From Paramylibacter kogurei (lineage in GTDB: Bacteria; Pseudomonadota; Alphaproteobacteria; Rhodobacterales; Rhodobacteraceae), in NCBI RefSeq assembly GCF_002742285.1, contig NZ_MDGM01000001.1, positions 44,160 to 108,159 of the forward strand: a stretch of DNA of 64,000 nucleotides. Reading direction: 5' to 3'. Both the position numbers and the translations under genes were made by a program. Shown one piece after another: positions 18,296 to 26,929 of this stretch. Numbering within the stretch: the first letter of the stretch is position 1; each line of letters begins with the position of its first letter. The notes below the pieces were generated by a model, which was given only the letters and a program-made list of their open reading frames with translations, was not told where the DNA came from and did no database searches.

Positions 18296-18924
18296 AACCA
18301 TTGTTGGCCATATTGGGTATTATCTTCATCACCGCATGTTCAGGCCCAACGGGCGAAAAAATCGCAGAGATTTCCGGTTATGGTGCGCTGCGACCACCGC
18401 CGGTTATTTTAACACCTGAAACCATGCAATCCATTGATCAGTTGGCAGGATCATACCGCGATGTAATCCGCGTGCATCGCCCCAATACCAACGGGCAAAC
18501 GAATATGGTCGCGATTGCCGATAACGATGGTTATCGCAGCTATACCACCACCACACGCCAAACCGTCACGTTGCGCGCTGGGGTGATTGTTCAAACCCAA
18601 GGTTTTGGCCAAGATTTGGCAGCGCTCACGCAAAGCGCGTTTCATTTACAAAGCAATCTTGCCGCCCATACCCGCGTGCATAAATTTCTGAACGGGAATA
18701 ACGAAATTACAAGTTTGGTATTTCGCTGCACACGTACGCAACGCGGCATTGACGAATATGGGGCAGGGGCGCAAAAACAACGATTGTTGGCAATTGATGA
18801 AAATTGCCGCAATGAAAATTACAGCTATGACAACCTGTATTTCATAATCCCCGGCACCAATACCGTGGCGCGATCCAAACAATGGGTATCGCCAGAAATT
18901 GAATATCTGCGGATTGGGCGCTGA
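18292..18924 (+). CDS. yjbF: YjbF-family (GfcB-like) lipoprotein
   Basis: This 210-residue lipoprotein has MKPLLAILGIIFITAC, with Cys16 as the lipidated residue in a lipobox (FITAC). The mature part contains NTNGQTNMVAIADNDGYRSYTTTTRQTVTLRAGVIVQTQGFGQDL, the conserved core of YjbF/GfcB proteins, which accompany YjbH in exopolysaccharide and group 4 capsule export. The ATG overlaps the yjbH TGA (ATGA at 18292-18295), so the pair is co-translated. The order is yjbH-yjbF, the reverse of the E. coli yjbEFGH operon, and no YjbG is seen. A possible YjbE equivalent is at 27493-27774. Confidence 0.88.
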   Translation: MKPLLAILGIIFITACSGPTGEKIAEISGYGALRPPPVILTPETMQSIDQLAGSYRDVIRVHRPNTNGQTNMVAIADNDGYRSYTTTTRQTVTLRAGVIVQTQGFGQDLAALTQSAFHLQSNLAAHTRVHKFLNGNNEITSLVFRCTRTQRGIDEYGAGAQKQRLLAIDENCRNENYSYDNLYFIIPGTNTVARSKQWVSPEIEYLRIGR

Positions 18925-18933
18925 TCCGTCTGA

Positions 18934-19959
18934 TTATAGATTGTCCAAGGTTTCTTTTGTTTTTGGCATACGGTTCAGCGAATTTGCGATATGGTCGCGC
19001 CAGCGTGGGCCAACGTTTTTGGCCTGCGTAAATGCATCGGCCAAATCATCGGGGCGATCCTGTGCCATGACATCAATCAGGAATGCCGCCTGTTCGCGAT
19101 CCTTGGACGATTTCAAACGATCAACCCCATCGCGGCGGCGATCCGCGATGATCAATTTGTGAATGGCATAGCGTTCAGGGCGGGGCACTTGGACCAAAAT
19201 GCCAGACCGATAAATCGCCGCTGCATGGATGGGTTCCGCGATCAAGAAATTCAGGTAATTGAGCGATTGTGCGCTAACACCCAATGCGGGCAATTCACGC
19301 AAAGTTTCATCGCCAAATGCGGGGGTCAGGAATTCAACCAACTGACCGCTTCCGCCTTGAACCCAGCGCCAAGTGTGAGCGGGATCAATCCCAGGTGCAG
19401 GCGCAAATTTTAGTTCCCTAAATGTGGTGGCAAGACCTGGATCAACCTTGTCTTGCAATGCAACGCTAAGCTTTTCAAATTGAGCGATGTCGATATCGCC
19501 CGTGTTCGCCATCCCCCCCAAGGGCAGACGAATACCAAGTTCGCCCTCGTACAGGCGAAATGCATTTGTGCCAACGATGGTTCCCCCAAGACGAAACGTT
19601 CCCGCATCGGCCATCGCAGACAGGATAGACCCCGTTGCGCGATCTGTTGGCGTCATGCCTTCGGCACGTAACAGGCGCACCAGACGTGATCGTTCGCCCT
19701 GTCGTTCCTTTGCGGTTTTGCGCAGTAATTCGATGGTATCAATACGGGCGCGGGTTTCGTCATTATCTTCGCCGATATAGAAAAACCGCATGTCCACGCC
19801 AACGCGGCGCGCGGCATACCAATATGCCTTGTCCCCGCGTTTTTTCAAGGTTGGCTTGCCTTTGATACCCGACATTGCATCGTCTTTTAACAGGCGTACA
19901 AGATCGGTATATGCGCTGATTGCGATGCTGCTGAGCGGTGTCATGCCTATCACTTTCAT
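18934..19959 (-). CDS. GSU2403-type nucleotidyltransferase-fold protein
   Basis: This 341-residue cytoplasmic protein appears to belong to the GSU2403 family of predicted nucleotidyltransferases. The region AGTFRLGGTIVGTNAFRLYEGELGIRLP (about residues 125-152) and the following NTGDIDIAQFEKLSVAL resemble the nucleotidyltransferase core with its D-x-D metal residues (DID). The N-terminal third (GKPTLKKRGDKAYWYAARRVGVDMRFFYIGED) is basic. The C-terminal part (RPERYAIHKLIIADRR, SKDREQAAFLIDVM) matches the type found in AbiEii/MNT-like proteins. The biological role is unknown. Inverted TGATAGG repeats lie over and just upstream of its start (19945-20011) and suggest autoregulation. The ATG at 19959 is not well separated from one at 19944. 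Confidence 0.75.
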   Translation of the reverse strand: MKVIGMTPLSSIAISAYTDLVRLLKDDAMSGIKGKPTLKKRGDKAYWYAARRVGVDMRFFYIGEDNDETRARIDTIELLRKTAKERQGERSRLVRLLRAEGMTPTDRATGSILSAMADAGTFRLGGTIVGTNAFRLYEGELGIRLPLGGMANTGDIDIAQFEKLSVALQDKVDPGLATTFRELKFAPAPGIDPAHTWRWVQGGSGQLVEFLTPAFGDETLRELPALGVSAQSLNYLNFLIAEPIHAAAIYRSGILVQVPRPERYAIHKLIIADRRRDGVDRLKSSKDREQAAFLIDVMAQDRPDDLADAFTQAKNVGPRWRDHIANSLNRMPKTKETLDNL

Positions 19960-20011
19960 GTTTTGCTTGGCACGCTTATACCTATCAAAAGATAAAAATG
20001 ATAGGCATAAG
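19945..20011. promoter_or_regulatory. TGATAGG repeats forming a long inverted repeat at the start of the nucleotidyltransferase gene
   Basis: CTTATACCTATCA (19975-19987) and TGATAGGCATAAG (19999-20011) are inverted arms matching at 12 of 13 positions with an 11-bp spacer. A third copy of the core, GCCTATCA, is at 19945-19952 just inside the gene. Three TGATAGG cores within 62 bp look like an operator for a dimeric regulator acting on the gene starting at 19959. As a transcript the long repeat would also form a hairpin, so a termination role for the gene ending at 20035 cannot be excluded, although no T tract follows it. Confidence 0.5.
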
Positions 20012-20034
20012 TGGAAATGTGGGTGAAATTGGCG

Positions 20035-21207
20035 TTATTTGTGATCCACGTGCCAATGCACGTGATCCACCCCGATAAACCGCGCCATGCGTGCCAATTC
20101 GCTGTGGAGCTTTTGCCAACGCGCATCGGTCCATTTCACCGCTGAATCAGGCCAGAAATTAATCACATTTATGCACCCCTCCTTGCGGTCGGCTTTCATT
20201 TCGATGCGACCAATGAAACGATCGGATTCAAGGATGGGATAAACGTAATAGCCCCATTTGCGTTTCGCCGCGGGTACAAAAATTTCAATGCGATAATCCA
20301 ACCCGAACAATCGTTTCAGGCGATCACGATCACGCACGACGGGATCAAATGGATTGAGGATACGCAACCGCGATGTGGGCTTGGACAGGGCATTCACCCG
20401 CTGTTCAATATCGACGGGTGCAATGGCATCAACCCATTGCCCATCCGATGTTTGAATTTTCACCGAAGTATGACAATCGGACCCCGCCGCCCAAGCGCGG
20501 GTTTCAACCGCGCTACTGGCATCCCAAAACCGTTGAATTTCCCCCAAGGAAGCAAAACCCAAGCGATCCAACGCATTGCGCAGCAACCAATCAAGTTGAT
20601 GGTCATCAGGGTGGTTTGTCTCATGTAGTTCAGTTGGGAAAATATTTTCTGCCAAGTCATAAAATTTGGAGAAGTTTTCGCGATGCGACGTGGCCAATTC
20701 GCCGCAATACCACATGTAATCCAACGCCTGTTTATGAGGTGGGCGCGACCACATCACCGATCGATCTTTGACCTTAGTGTCAAAGGCGTGGGTGGATAGG
20801 GGGCCTTCGTTTTTAATCCGTGTTTTGATCGCATTACGGTCATCGGCATCCAGCATATTTACAAAGTAGTTGCGCGATTCAATGCGTTCTTTGTGCCGGC
20901 GAAACTGGCGTTGCCAATAGGGCAGGTATTCCATCGGAATAACGGATGCATCATGGGTGAAATGTTCAAAAATCGTGCGGTGTTTTTGAAGGTAATTATT
21001 GAGCATCACTTCGCGATAATTATGATTGCGCGACCAGATGATATGATCATGCGCACGCGCAACCACGCGAATTGTATCAAGCTGAACAAACCCAAGCTGG
21101 CGAATAATCGCCATCACATCAAGCGCACCCGTGGGTGGCGTGGCCAACCCTTGGGCCGTCAGCCACAGCCAACGCGCATCGCGGTTATTAATCTGAAACG
21201 GTGCCAT
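20035..21207 (-). CDS. AlkZ/YcaQ-type winged-helix DNA glycosylase
   Basis: This 390-residue protein of the HTH_42 family includes the E. coli interstrand-crosslink glycosylase YcaQ and Streptomyces AlkZ. Near residue 40, LGFVQLDTIRVVARAHDHIIWSRN carries the Q-x-D version of the catalytic loop and the conserved RAHD/R. Further family pieces are FEHFTHDASVIPMEYLPYWQRQF and the C-terminal LRILNPFDPVVRDRDRLKRLFGLDYRIEIFVPAAKRKWGYYVYPIL. The ATG at 21207, with a GGGGG ribosome-binding site, is preferred over a TTG 12 codons upstream. The likely role is repair of alkylation or crosslink damage. It stands alone. Confidence 0.85.
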   Translation of the reverse strand: MAPFQINNRDARWLWLTAQGLATPPTGALDVMAIIRQLGFVQLDTIRVVARAHDHIIWSRNHNYREVMLNNYLQKHRTIFEHFTHDASVIPMEYLPYWQRQFRRHKERIESRNYFVNMLDADDRNAIKTRIKNEGPLSTHAFDTKVKDRSVMWSRPPHKQALDYMWYCGELATSHRENFSKFYDLAENIFPTELHETNHPDDHQLDWLLRNALDRLGFASLGEIQRFWDASSAVETRAWAAGSDCHTSVKIQTSDGQWVDAIAPVDIEQRVNALSKPTSRLRILNPFDPVVRDRDRLKRLFGLDYRIEIFVPAAKRKWGYYVYPILESDRFIGRIEMKADRKEGCINVINFWPDSAVKWTDARWQKLHSELARMARFIGVDHVHWHVDHK

Positions 21208-21384
21208 ATGCCCCCAAGGTTTTGGATAGCTTAGCGCAACCAAATCTTTGGTAAACCCGTTTCATGCGCCTGTCCGATTACATAAGCAATACTCACATCA
21301 AACATAATTATTTAAAGTTATAGATATAGATGTATCTGCGGTATTTTTCCAATGCAAAAGCATCAAATTGCAAAGGAGAAAAAC

Positions 21385-21819
21385 ATGATACAGCGCCCAA
21401 TCAAAGCTGCACCGCGTTTTGTTCAGGATATAATATCGCCAACCACAGGCCAGATCTGTGGTTATAAACTTGGCGGGGCCAAGGTGGGGCCAAGTGTTTT
21501 GGTTGCTGCACACAGTCCGCTTGGCACACCTGTGTATGATCAGTTGATGCAGTTAAACACGCTACCGTGGATGTGGGGAACGTTATATTTAATCTTGCTT
21601 GACCGTTTGGATGAAAACAACGGGGTGGGCATGATGAATTATGCGCCCCAACAACCGTTGGACGAAATTTTGTTTTTGCCCCATATTCATGCCTATGAAC
21701 CGATGCAATCGGCCGTTCAGGATAGTTATTGGAATGTGCTGCGCCTGTGTACCAAGCTTGGCATGATTGCAGGGCGTGGTGTGAAAATGCCAACCGAAAT
21801 GGGGGATAAAAATGCGTAG
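21385..21819 (+). CDS. Conserved-looking hypothetical protein, 144 residues
   Basis: The family was not recognised. The ATG at 21385 has a perfect AAGGAG 6 bp upstream, and coding bias matches the neighbours, so the gene is real. The product has no signal peptide. RPIKAAPRFVQDIISPTTGQICGYKLGG is followed by GPSVLVAAHSPLGTPVYDQLMQLNTLPWMWGTLYLILL and a His-containing FLPHIHAYEPMQSA. The GPSVLVAAH segment faintly recalls the start of the succinylglutamate desuccinylase fold, but the zinc motifs are absent. It overlaps the LapA-like gene by 8 bp, so the two are co-translated, which hints at a membrane-associated role. Confidence 0.6.
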   Translation: MIQRPIKAAPRFVQDIISPTTGQICGYKLGGAKVGPSVLVAAHSPLGTPVYDQLMQLNTLPWMWGTLYLILLDRLDENNGVGMMNYAPQQPLDEILFLPHIHAYEPMQSAVQDSYWNVLRLCTKLGMIAGRGVKMPTEMGDKNA

Positions 21820-22018
21820 TTTGATCAGACAAATCAGATGGATATCTTTGGCAATTGTGATCCTTGGGGCGATCACATTTGGCGTGCAAAATGCCGCTGT
21901 GGTGGAATTAAAATTCCTGTCCAATGCATTTGAATTTCGTCGCTCTGGCATTGTCGCCATTAGCGCGATCTTGGGTGGGTTTATCGGCTGGATGTTTGGC
22001 TATACCGCGCGGCGATAG
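21812..22018 (+). CDS. LapA-family small membrane protein
   Basis: This 68-residue inner-membrane protein has two helices (about 10-30 and 45-63) and the pattern WISLAIVILGAITFGVQNAAVVELKFL, then AILGGFIGWMFG, typical of LapA/DUF1049 proteins. In E. coli LapA works with LapB in controlling LPS assembly, but this alphaproteobacterial form has no LapB beside it. It is coupled to the upstream gene by an 8-bp overlap. The family call is good; the role is uncertain. Confidence 0.8.
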   Translation: MRSLIRQIRWISLAIVILGAITFGVQNAAVVELKFLSNAFEFRRSGIVAISAILGGFIGWMFGYTARR

Positions 22019-22141
22019 TGGTTAAATTATAGGCAATGCCAATTGATTTTAAATAATAGTTTGGAATCTGTGCTCAATTGTTCCAATGTATCCGAACCTG
22101 CACGCGCAGGTATTGGGAGAATAAAATTTCTGGAGGAAATT

Positions 22142-23149
22142 ATGGCGAAGTTTTCAAAACTTGCTGCGGGCGCAGTGGTGACACTGGCAATCAGCGCCAC
22201 AAGCGTTTTTGCACAGAGCAAAGACTATGTGCTTAACACTGCATCAACTGGTGGCACATATCACCCTGTTGGGACTGCGATTTCAACACTGTCAAAAATC
22301 AAACTATTGCCCGGCGAAGGGTTTAGCCTCACAGCCGTGAACTCTGCCGGTTCTGCGGCCAACGTACAGGCGATGGGTTCTGGCACTGCTGATTTTGCAA
22401 TTTTGCAAGGGCTGTATGGATCATACGCGGCAACGGGCACAGGCCCCATCACAGAGCCACAGGCCAATGTGCGTTCGGTCACAATGCTGTGGCAAAACGT
22501 GGAACAGTTTGTGATTGCTGCCGACAAGGCCGCAACAGGTACAATGGACGATATGATGTCGATCAAAGGCATGACCGTTGGTATGGGCAGCAAAAACTCT
22601 GGCACAATCGGTTCAAACGGCGTTTTGATGGCGGGTTTGGGCATTGATATCGAAAATGATTACGAGCTGATTTATCAAGGTTACGGCCCAACCGCGGATG
22701 CAATGTCCAATGGCCAAGCAGTTGCCGCAGGCATTCCATCAGGTGTACCAACAGGTGCAATCACAAAATTGATGGCATCAAATGAGGGTAAATTCAAAAT
22801 CCTGAACGTCACAGAAGAACAAGCCGCCGCCATGGATGGTGATCGCAAATTGTGGGTTTCCTATAACATCCCTGCGGGCACATATCCGGGCCAAGCAGAG
22901 GACGTAAACACAATTGCACAGCCAAACTTTTTGGCGGTAAACGCATCTGTGGATGAAAACCATGTCTATCTTTTGACAAAAACCATGTATGAAAACCTTG
23001 GCTTTTTGCAAGCGATCCACCCTGCAACCAAGGCAATGGCCGTGGAAAAAGCAATGGCTGGTTTGCCCGTGCCATTACATGCTGGTGCTGCAAAATATTA
23101 CCAAGAAATCGGTTTGGAAATCCCTGCGCATTTGATGCCAGCAAACTAA
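22142..23149 (+). CDS. TAXI-family TRAP transporter solute-binding protein
   Basis: This 335-residue periplasmic receptor is made with a signal peptide ending FAQS. The mature protein begins KDYVLNTASTGGTYHPVGTAIS, a standard TAXI start, and continues with AVNSAGSAANVQAMGSGTADFAILQGLYG and IKGMTVGMGSKNSGTIGSNGVLM. The start at 22142 has GGAGG 5 bp upstream and is preferred to an in-frame start 33 codons earlier, which would hide the signal peptide. A hairpin terminator follows and then the fused permease gene. Ligands of TAXI receptors are poorly known (glutamate, alpha-ketoglutarate and others in studied cases); nothing here identifies it. Confidence 0.93.
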   Translation: MAKFSKLAAGAVVTLAISATSVFAQSKDYVLNTASTGGTYHPVGTAISTLSKIKLLPGEGFSLTAVNSAGSAANVQAMGSGTADFAILQGLYGSYAATGTGPITEPQANVRSVTMLWQNVEQFVIAADKAATGTMDDMMSIKGMTVGMGSKNSGTIGSNGVLMAGLGIDIENDYELIYQGYGPTADAMSNGQAVAAGIPSGVPTGAITKLMASNEGKFKILNVTEEQAAAMDGDRKLWVSYNIPAGTYPGQAEDVNTIAQPNFLAVNASVDENHVYLLTKTMYENLGFLQAIHPATKAMAVEKAMAGLPVPLHAGAAKYYQEIGLEIPAHLMPAN

Positions 23150-23170
23150 TCTAAATTAATCAAATGATAA

Positions 23171-23203
23171 GGGTAGCAAGGCACAGCTTTGCTGCCCTTT
23201 TTT
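23171..23203 (+). terminator. Intra-operon hairpin between TAXI receptor and permease genes
   Basis: GGGTAGCAAG (23171-23180) pairs with the segment 23187-23197 (CTTTGCTGCCC), followed by six T at 23198-23203. Such a hairpin between receptor and permease genes would give more receptor than permease mRNA, as is usual for binding-protein transporters. Confidence 0.75.
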
Positions 23204-23222
23204 GGCAATCCTGCAGGTGGAC

Positions 23223-25400
23223 ATGATGGAAGAAAACGAACACGAAATTATCGGGCGGGGTCACTGGTTATCGCTTGATGGCGCATCCGAGAGCAAAACA
23301 AGCATTATCATTGCTGGTTTCGCTGTTCTGTTTGGTGTCTGGCATATCCTGACAAATATCTGGTTGATCGAACCAGGCCTTTGGCAAAACGCCATCCATT
23401 TTGCCGGGTTCGCGTTTTTAGCGTCTGTTATTCACAGCCCTTTTGCCGGGTATAAAAACACCACCACCACATTGGTGATTGATATTATATATGGCCTGAT
23501 TGTTGCGGCCGCGGCACTTTGGATTGCGGGGATCGAGGATGCGCTTTATGAACGCACCTTGGCGGTGACAGGCCAAGCATGGCAATTCCAAGCAATAGAC
23601 TGGATCGCAGGGTTTATCCTGATTTTTGCAGCCCTTGATTTATCGCGCCGCGTATCGGGCTGGGTCATTCCAATTTTGGTGATTTTATCACTGTCTTATA
23701 TCCTGTTCCTTGGGGGGTATTTACCCGGTGTGTTTCGCGCCGCCAGCCTGCCGTTAAACGATGTGATGTTTCGCACCATGTTTAACGACGAAGGCATGTT
23801 TGGTATTTTGGCCAGCATTTCATCCACCAACATTACATTGTTCATGATTTTTGGTGGTTTTTTGGTCGCATCAGGTGCGTCTGATTTTGTGATCGAACTG
23901 TCCAAAATGGTGGCAGGGCGCATTCGTGGCGGGGCCGCATTTGTCGCCGTTTTATCTTCCGCGCTCACAGGTACGATCAGCGGATCGGCCATTGCCAATA
24001 CAGCATCGACAGGTGTGATCACCATTCCCTTGATGAAATCAAACGGGTTTCGTGCACGTTTCGCTGCCGGGGTTGAGGCCGCATCATCCACCGGTGGGCA
24101 ATTGATGCCACCGATCATGGGGGCAGGGGCGTTTGTGATGGCCAGTTATACATCCATTCCCTATTCCACCATTGTCACCGTTTCGATCATGCCTGCGGTT
24201 TTATATTTCCTGTCGGTTGCATTTATTGTGCGTATCGAAGCGGTGAAATACAACGTGGGTGATGGCCAAGATTTGGCGATTGATTACGGCAAATTGGTAT
24301 CTGGCGGGTTGACCTTTATCCTGCCTCTGACAGTTATGATTTGGTTGTTGATGTCGGGCGTCACACCCAGTTACGCCGCATCATGGGCGATTGCCGCATT
24401 GGTGATTGTTTCATGGGGGACATGGATTGTTGCAAAGGTTTTGAACCGCGCAAATTTTCAACCCATCCTGATGGATCACCGCCGCATTACCGATGCTTTT
24501 TTGATCGGCATTAAGTCATCAATCATGACCGGTATTTTGCTGGTTGCCATTGGCATCATGAATAATGCGATTGTCACCAGCGGTGTGGGCAACGGATTTT
24601 CGTTGATGATCGCACAGTGGTCGCAAGGATCATTGGTGATTGCCATTCTGTTGATCGCATTGGCGTCATTGGTGTTGGGCATGGGTTTGCCTGTGACGGC
24701 GGCCTATATCATCTTGGCCATCCTGACCGCGCCCGCATTGGCGGGGATCATGGCCGACAGTTTAATCACCGAACAGTTGGTTGCAGGCGTGAGCGATCCG
24801 ATGAAATTGGCGATGTTCGCGCTGGTCGATAGCCCCCATGTCGCCGATCTGGCAACAGGGTTAACGCCAGAGGCCGCAAATGAGTTAATGGATGCCATCC
24901 CGTTTGAGGTCGCCATCACATTGCGCCCCTTGATGATCGCACCAGAGGTACAGACAGTATTCCTGTTAACCGCGCATCTGATCATTTTTTGGCTCAGCCA
25001 AGACAGCAACGTCACCCCGCCTGTGTGTTTGGCGGCATTCACTGCCGCGGGCATTGCAGGATCAAAACCAATGGCGACAGGTTTCCAATCTTGGAAAATC
25101 GCCAAGGGTTTGTATATCGTCCCCTTGATGTTCGCCTATACACCTTTGATATCGGGTGATTTCATGCAGGTGATGCAGATCGGGATTTTCGCATTATTTG
25201 GGATTTATGCGTTTAACGCATTGGTGCAAAACTATGCCGAGGGGCCGTTGAACATATTGTTGATTGCGATGTTTGTGATTGGGGCGATTGGGGCGTTTTG
25301 GCCGCTGCATCTGTTGTTTAACATACTGGGCGCAACATTGGTTGTTGCGGCGGTTTACCTGTCTCATCGCCGTGCGGGGCAGGTGGCACCCACCACGTAA
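23223..25400 (+). CDS. TAXI-type TRAP transporter fused permease (DctQM-like)
   Basis: This 725-residue inner-membrane protein has about 17-19 helices. The N-terminal quarter is the small-subunit (4TM) equivalent. The rest is the large DctM-like domain with FGGFLVASGASDFVIELSKMVAGRIRGGAAFVAVLSSALTGTISGSAIANTASTGVITIPLM and GVEAASSTGGQLMPPIMGAGAFVMA, the substrate and sodium sites conserved in TRAP permeases. The second repeat has LVLGMGLPVTAAYI and QDSNVTPPVCLAAFTAAGIAG. Starts at 23223 or 23226 (MMEENEHE) follow an AGGTGG ribosome-binding site; an upstream TTG is unlikely. It pairs with the receptor at 22142. A terminator lies 44 bp after the stop. Confidence 0.95.
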   Translation: MMEENEHEIIGRGHWLSLDGASESKTSIIIAGFAVLFGVWHILTNIWLIEPGLWQNAIHFAGFAFLASVIHSPFAGYKNTTTTLVIDIIYGLIVAAAALWIAGIEDALYERTLAVTGQAWQFQAIDWIAGFILIFAALDLSRRVSGWVIPILVILSLSYILFLGGYLPGVFRAASLPLNDVMFRTMFNDEGMFGILASISSTNITLFMIFGGFLVASGASDFVIELSKMVAGRIRGGAAFVAVLSSALTGTISGSAIANTASTGVITIPLMKSNGFRARFAAGVEAASSTGGQLMPPIMGAGAFVMASYTSIPYSTIVTVSIMPAVLYFLSVAFIVRIEAVKYNVGDGQDLAIDYGKLVSGGLTFILPLTVMIWLLMSGVTPSYAASWAIAALVIVSWGTWIVAKVLNRANFQPILMDHRRITDAFLIGIKSSIMTGILLVAIGIMNNAIVTSGVGNGFSLMIAQWSQGSLVIAILLIALASLVLGMGLPVTAAYIILAILTAPALAGIMADSLITEQLVAGVSDPMKLAMFALVDSPHVADLATGLTPEAANELMDAIPFEVAITLRPLMIAPEVQTVFLLTAHLIIFWLSQDSNVTPPVCLAAFTAAGIAGSKPMATGFQSWKIAKGLYIVPLMFAYTPLISGDFMQVMQIGIFALFGIYAFNALVQNYAEGPLNILLIAMFVIGAIGAFWPLHLLFNILGATLVVAAVYLSHRRAGQVAPTT

Positions 25401-25443
25401 TCCCACGCGATTTCACACAAAAGAAAACTAAATCTTAATCATT

Positions 25444-25469
25444 AAGCCAGCCATTTCGGTTGGCTTTTT
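25444..25469 (+). terminator. Rho-independent terminator after the TAXI permease gene
   Basis: AAGCCAGCC (25444-25452) pairs with GGTTGGCTT (25458-25466) around a 5-nt loop, followed by a T tract to 25469. It ends the TAXI operon. Confidence 0.85.
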
Positions 25470-25538
25470 GCGTCTTGTTTACCGCTCGCTAACCACCCGT
25501 TGCGATCCTGAGCACGGGTGAAAAGTGAGGGTAAATTT

Positions 25539-26009
25539 ATGCAAACCTATGAATTTCGGGGCCTGCGCACAGGTCTTCGTATAATGGCGGCTGTCTATTT
25601 GACAGCTTTGATTTCAGGATGCGCCACAACCCGCGCCGATGTCGGGCGCGATGTGGTGTTGTTAAAAGGTGGCGATGGGGGTTCGGTGAACCAAACATTC
25701 CTGCGCTATAACCAATGGCGCGCCGAAGGAAAGCGCATCATCATTGATGGGCATATGATATCAGCGGATGCCTTTGCCGCGTTCAGCATGCCAAATGCGT
25801 GTTACACTGAAAACGCGGTGTTTTCACCCCACGCGGCCAGCACATTGGGGATTGTACCCCAATACGGCGCAACCGAATGGTTAACCCGTCAATTACCAAA
25901 ACCATTACAGGATAAATTTCGATCCAGCTTTCATTATTACAACTGGGTGACAACAGCACATTTCGATTATGACGATTTAATCGATATCTGGCCCGAAGGT
26001 GCGTGTTGA
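25539..26009 (+). CDS. Small lipoprotein, possibly related to COG3904-type periplasmic proteins
   Basis: This is a 156-residue predicted lipoprotein. The ATG at 25539 follows GAGGG; the signal sequence GLRIMAAVYLTALISGC ends in a lipobox with the lipidated Cys near residue 28. The mature part reads GGDGGSVNQTFLRYNQWRAEGKRIIIDGHMISADAFAAFSMPNACYTENAVFSPHAAS. This order (G-G-x(n)-IxIDGxxxSA, then a Cys-bearing turn and F-x-PHA) resembles the ClpP/crotonase-like periplasmic proteins grouped in COG3904, where SACT replaces the SADA seen here. If related, the active-site region is degenerate. The function is unknown. It stands alone between a terminator and the WYL regulator. Confidence 0.6.
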   Translation: MQTYEFRGLRTGLRIMAAVYLTALISGCATTRADVGRDVVLLKGGDGGSVNQTFLRYNQWRAEGKRIIIDGHMISADAFAAFSMPNACYTENAVFSPHAASTLGIVPQYGATEWLTRQLPKPLQDKFRSSFHYYNWVTTAHFDYDDLIDIWPEGAC

Positions 26010-26129
26010 TGCATCGGGGGATCGGATAATGAGATTTGGTGAAGCATGCGTTAGCTTATTTCGTGGCGAAATGTCGGCGTGCAAAAACTTGATACCGCAA
26101 AATATTCGAATGCTGGCTTTGCGCAACAA

Positions 26130-26843
26130 TTACAATTGGCTGTAGGGACAAACATCATCTTCAAACGGTACATGTCGACGGCGAAAATTTGTATCTGGAA
26201 CCGCTTGGGGGTTGCTTATCCTGTCCATTCGAAAATGGCGAAAATCGTTTCGGTCAGGGTCCCAGCCGACAAGGTACCAAAGGGGTGGTAAGATCAGCAT
26301 TGCCTGTGGCTCCACCCGACGCTGGGTCTCGTGCCCTTTTGCGTCGCAATAGTCAAAGCTAATGAGGTGGAGACCCAGAAAAGCCGTTTCAAAGGCGGAC
26401 AGCAGACCATGATCCATTTTACGCATATCAGACAGATCCTGTTCTGGGGAAAGCTGACCGATGTGTAGACATTCCAAAAATCTTCGGAGGTCTTTCACCT
26501 TGTCTGAAGGTAGAGCTTTTTCAATTTTTGCAAGCCCTGCATCGGCAAGTTCGGAGAAAGGCAAGCTTCCAGTGGCCCGCATAGCAGCAACGCTGATTAA
26601 AAGGGCAAAGACTTCGGGTACCGATAATCTCGCATTCGTTTGGATCGACCGAGGGTCAAGCTGAAGACCGCCACCGCGACCGACATCGGAATGGATCACA
26701 TATCCTTCATCGCGCAGCGCACTGATATCGCGTAGCACGGTTCGCCGCGATGCACCAACTTCATCTGCAAGGGCGTCAACGGTAGAAGTTCCATTGCGGC
26801 GCAATGTCCGCACAATGGCGTCATGTCTAAGTCTCACGTTCAT
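26130..26843 (-). CDS. HTH/WYL-domain transcriptional regulator (YafY-type)
   Basis: This 237-residue regulator has an N-terminal winged helix (RLRHDAIVRTLRRNGTSTVDALADEVGASRRTVLRDISALRDEG, residues about 4-46). The C-terminal WYL domain has ILPPLWYLVGWDPDRNDFRHFRMDRIS (about 180-207). WYL domains sense small ligands or nucleic acids. The start at 26843 is chosen because it places the helix-turn-helix at the very N-terminus. It is divergent from ridA with an inverted repeat between them, so it probably controls ridA and itself. Its codon use and GC (lines near 53-60 percent) are a little higher than in neighbouring genes, so the pair may have arrived together. Confidence 0.88.
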   Translation of the reverse strand: MNVRLRHDAIVRTLRRNGTSTVDALADEVGASRRTVLRDISALRDEGYVIHSDVGRGGGLQLDPRSIQTNARLSVPEVFALLISVAAMRATGSLPFSELADAGLAKIEKALPSDKVKDLRRFLECLHIGQLSPEQDLSDMRKMDHGLLSAFETAFLGLHLISFDYCDAKGHETQRRVEPQAMLILPPLWYLVGWDPDRNDFRHFRMDRISNPQAVPDTNFRRRHVPFEDDVCPYSQL

Positions 26844-26860
26844 AAGTACCACACTAACAC

Positions 26861-26902
26861 AAATGGTGACATAATTTGGCACTATTTTGATTTACACCAT
26901 TT
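26861..26902. promoter_or_regulatory. Inverted repeat between the WYL regulator and ridA, candidate operator
   Basis: AAATGGTG (26861-26868) and CACCATTT (26895-26902) are perfect inverted copies with 26 bp between them, the centres 34 bp apart (about three helical turns). They lie in the 86-bp gap between divergent genes, which suits binding of the WYL regulator to both promoters. Confidence 0.5.
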
Positions 26903-26929
26903 ACAGCAACAGAAAAAGGAGATTGCGAC

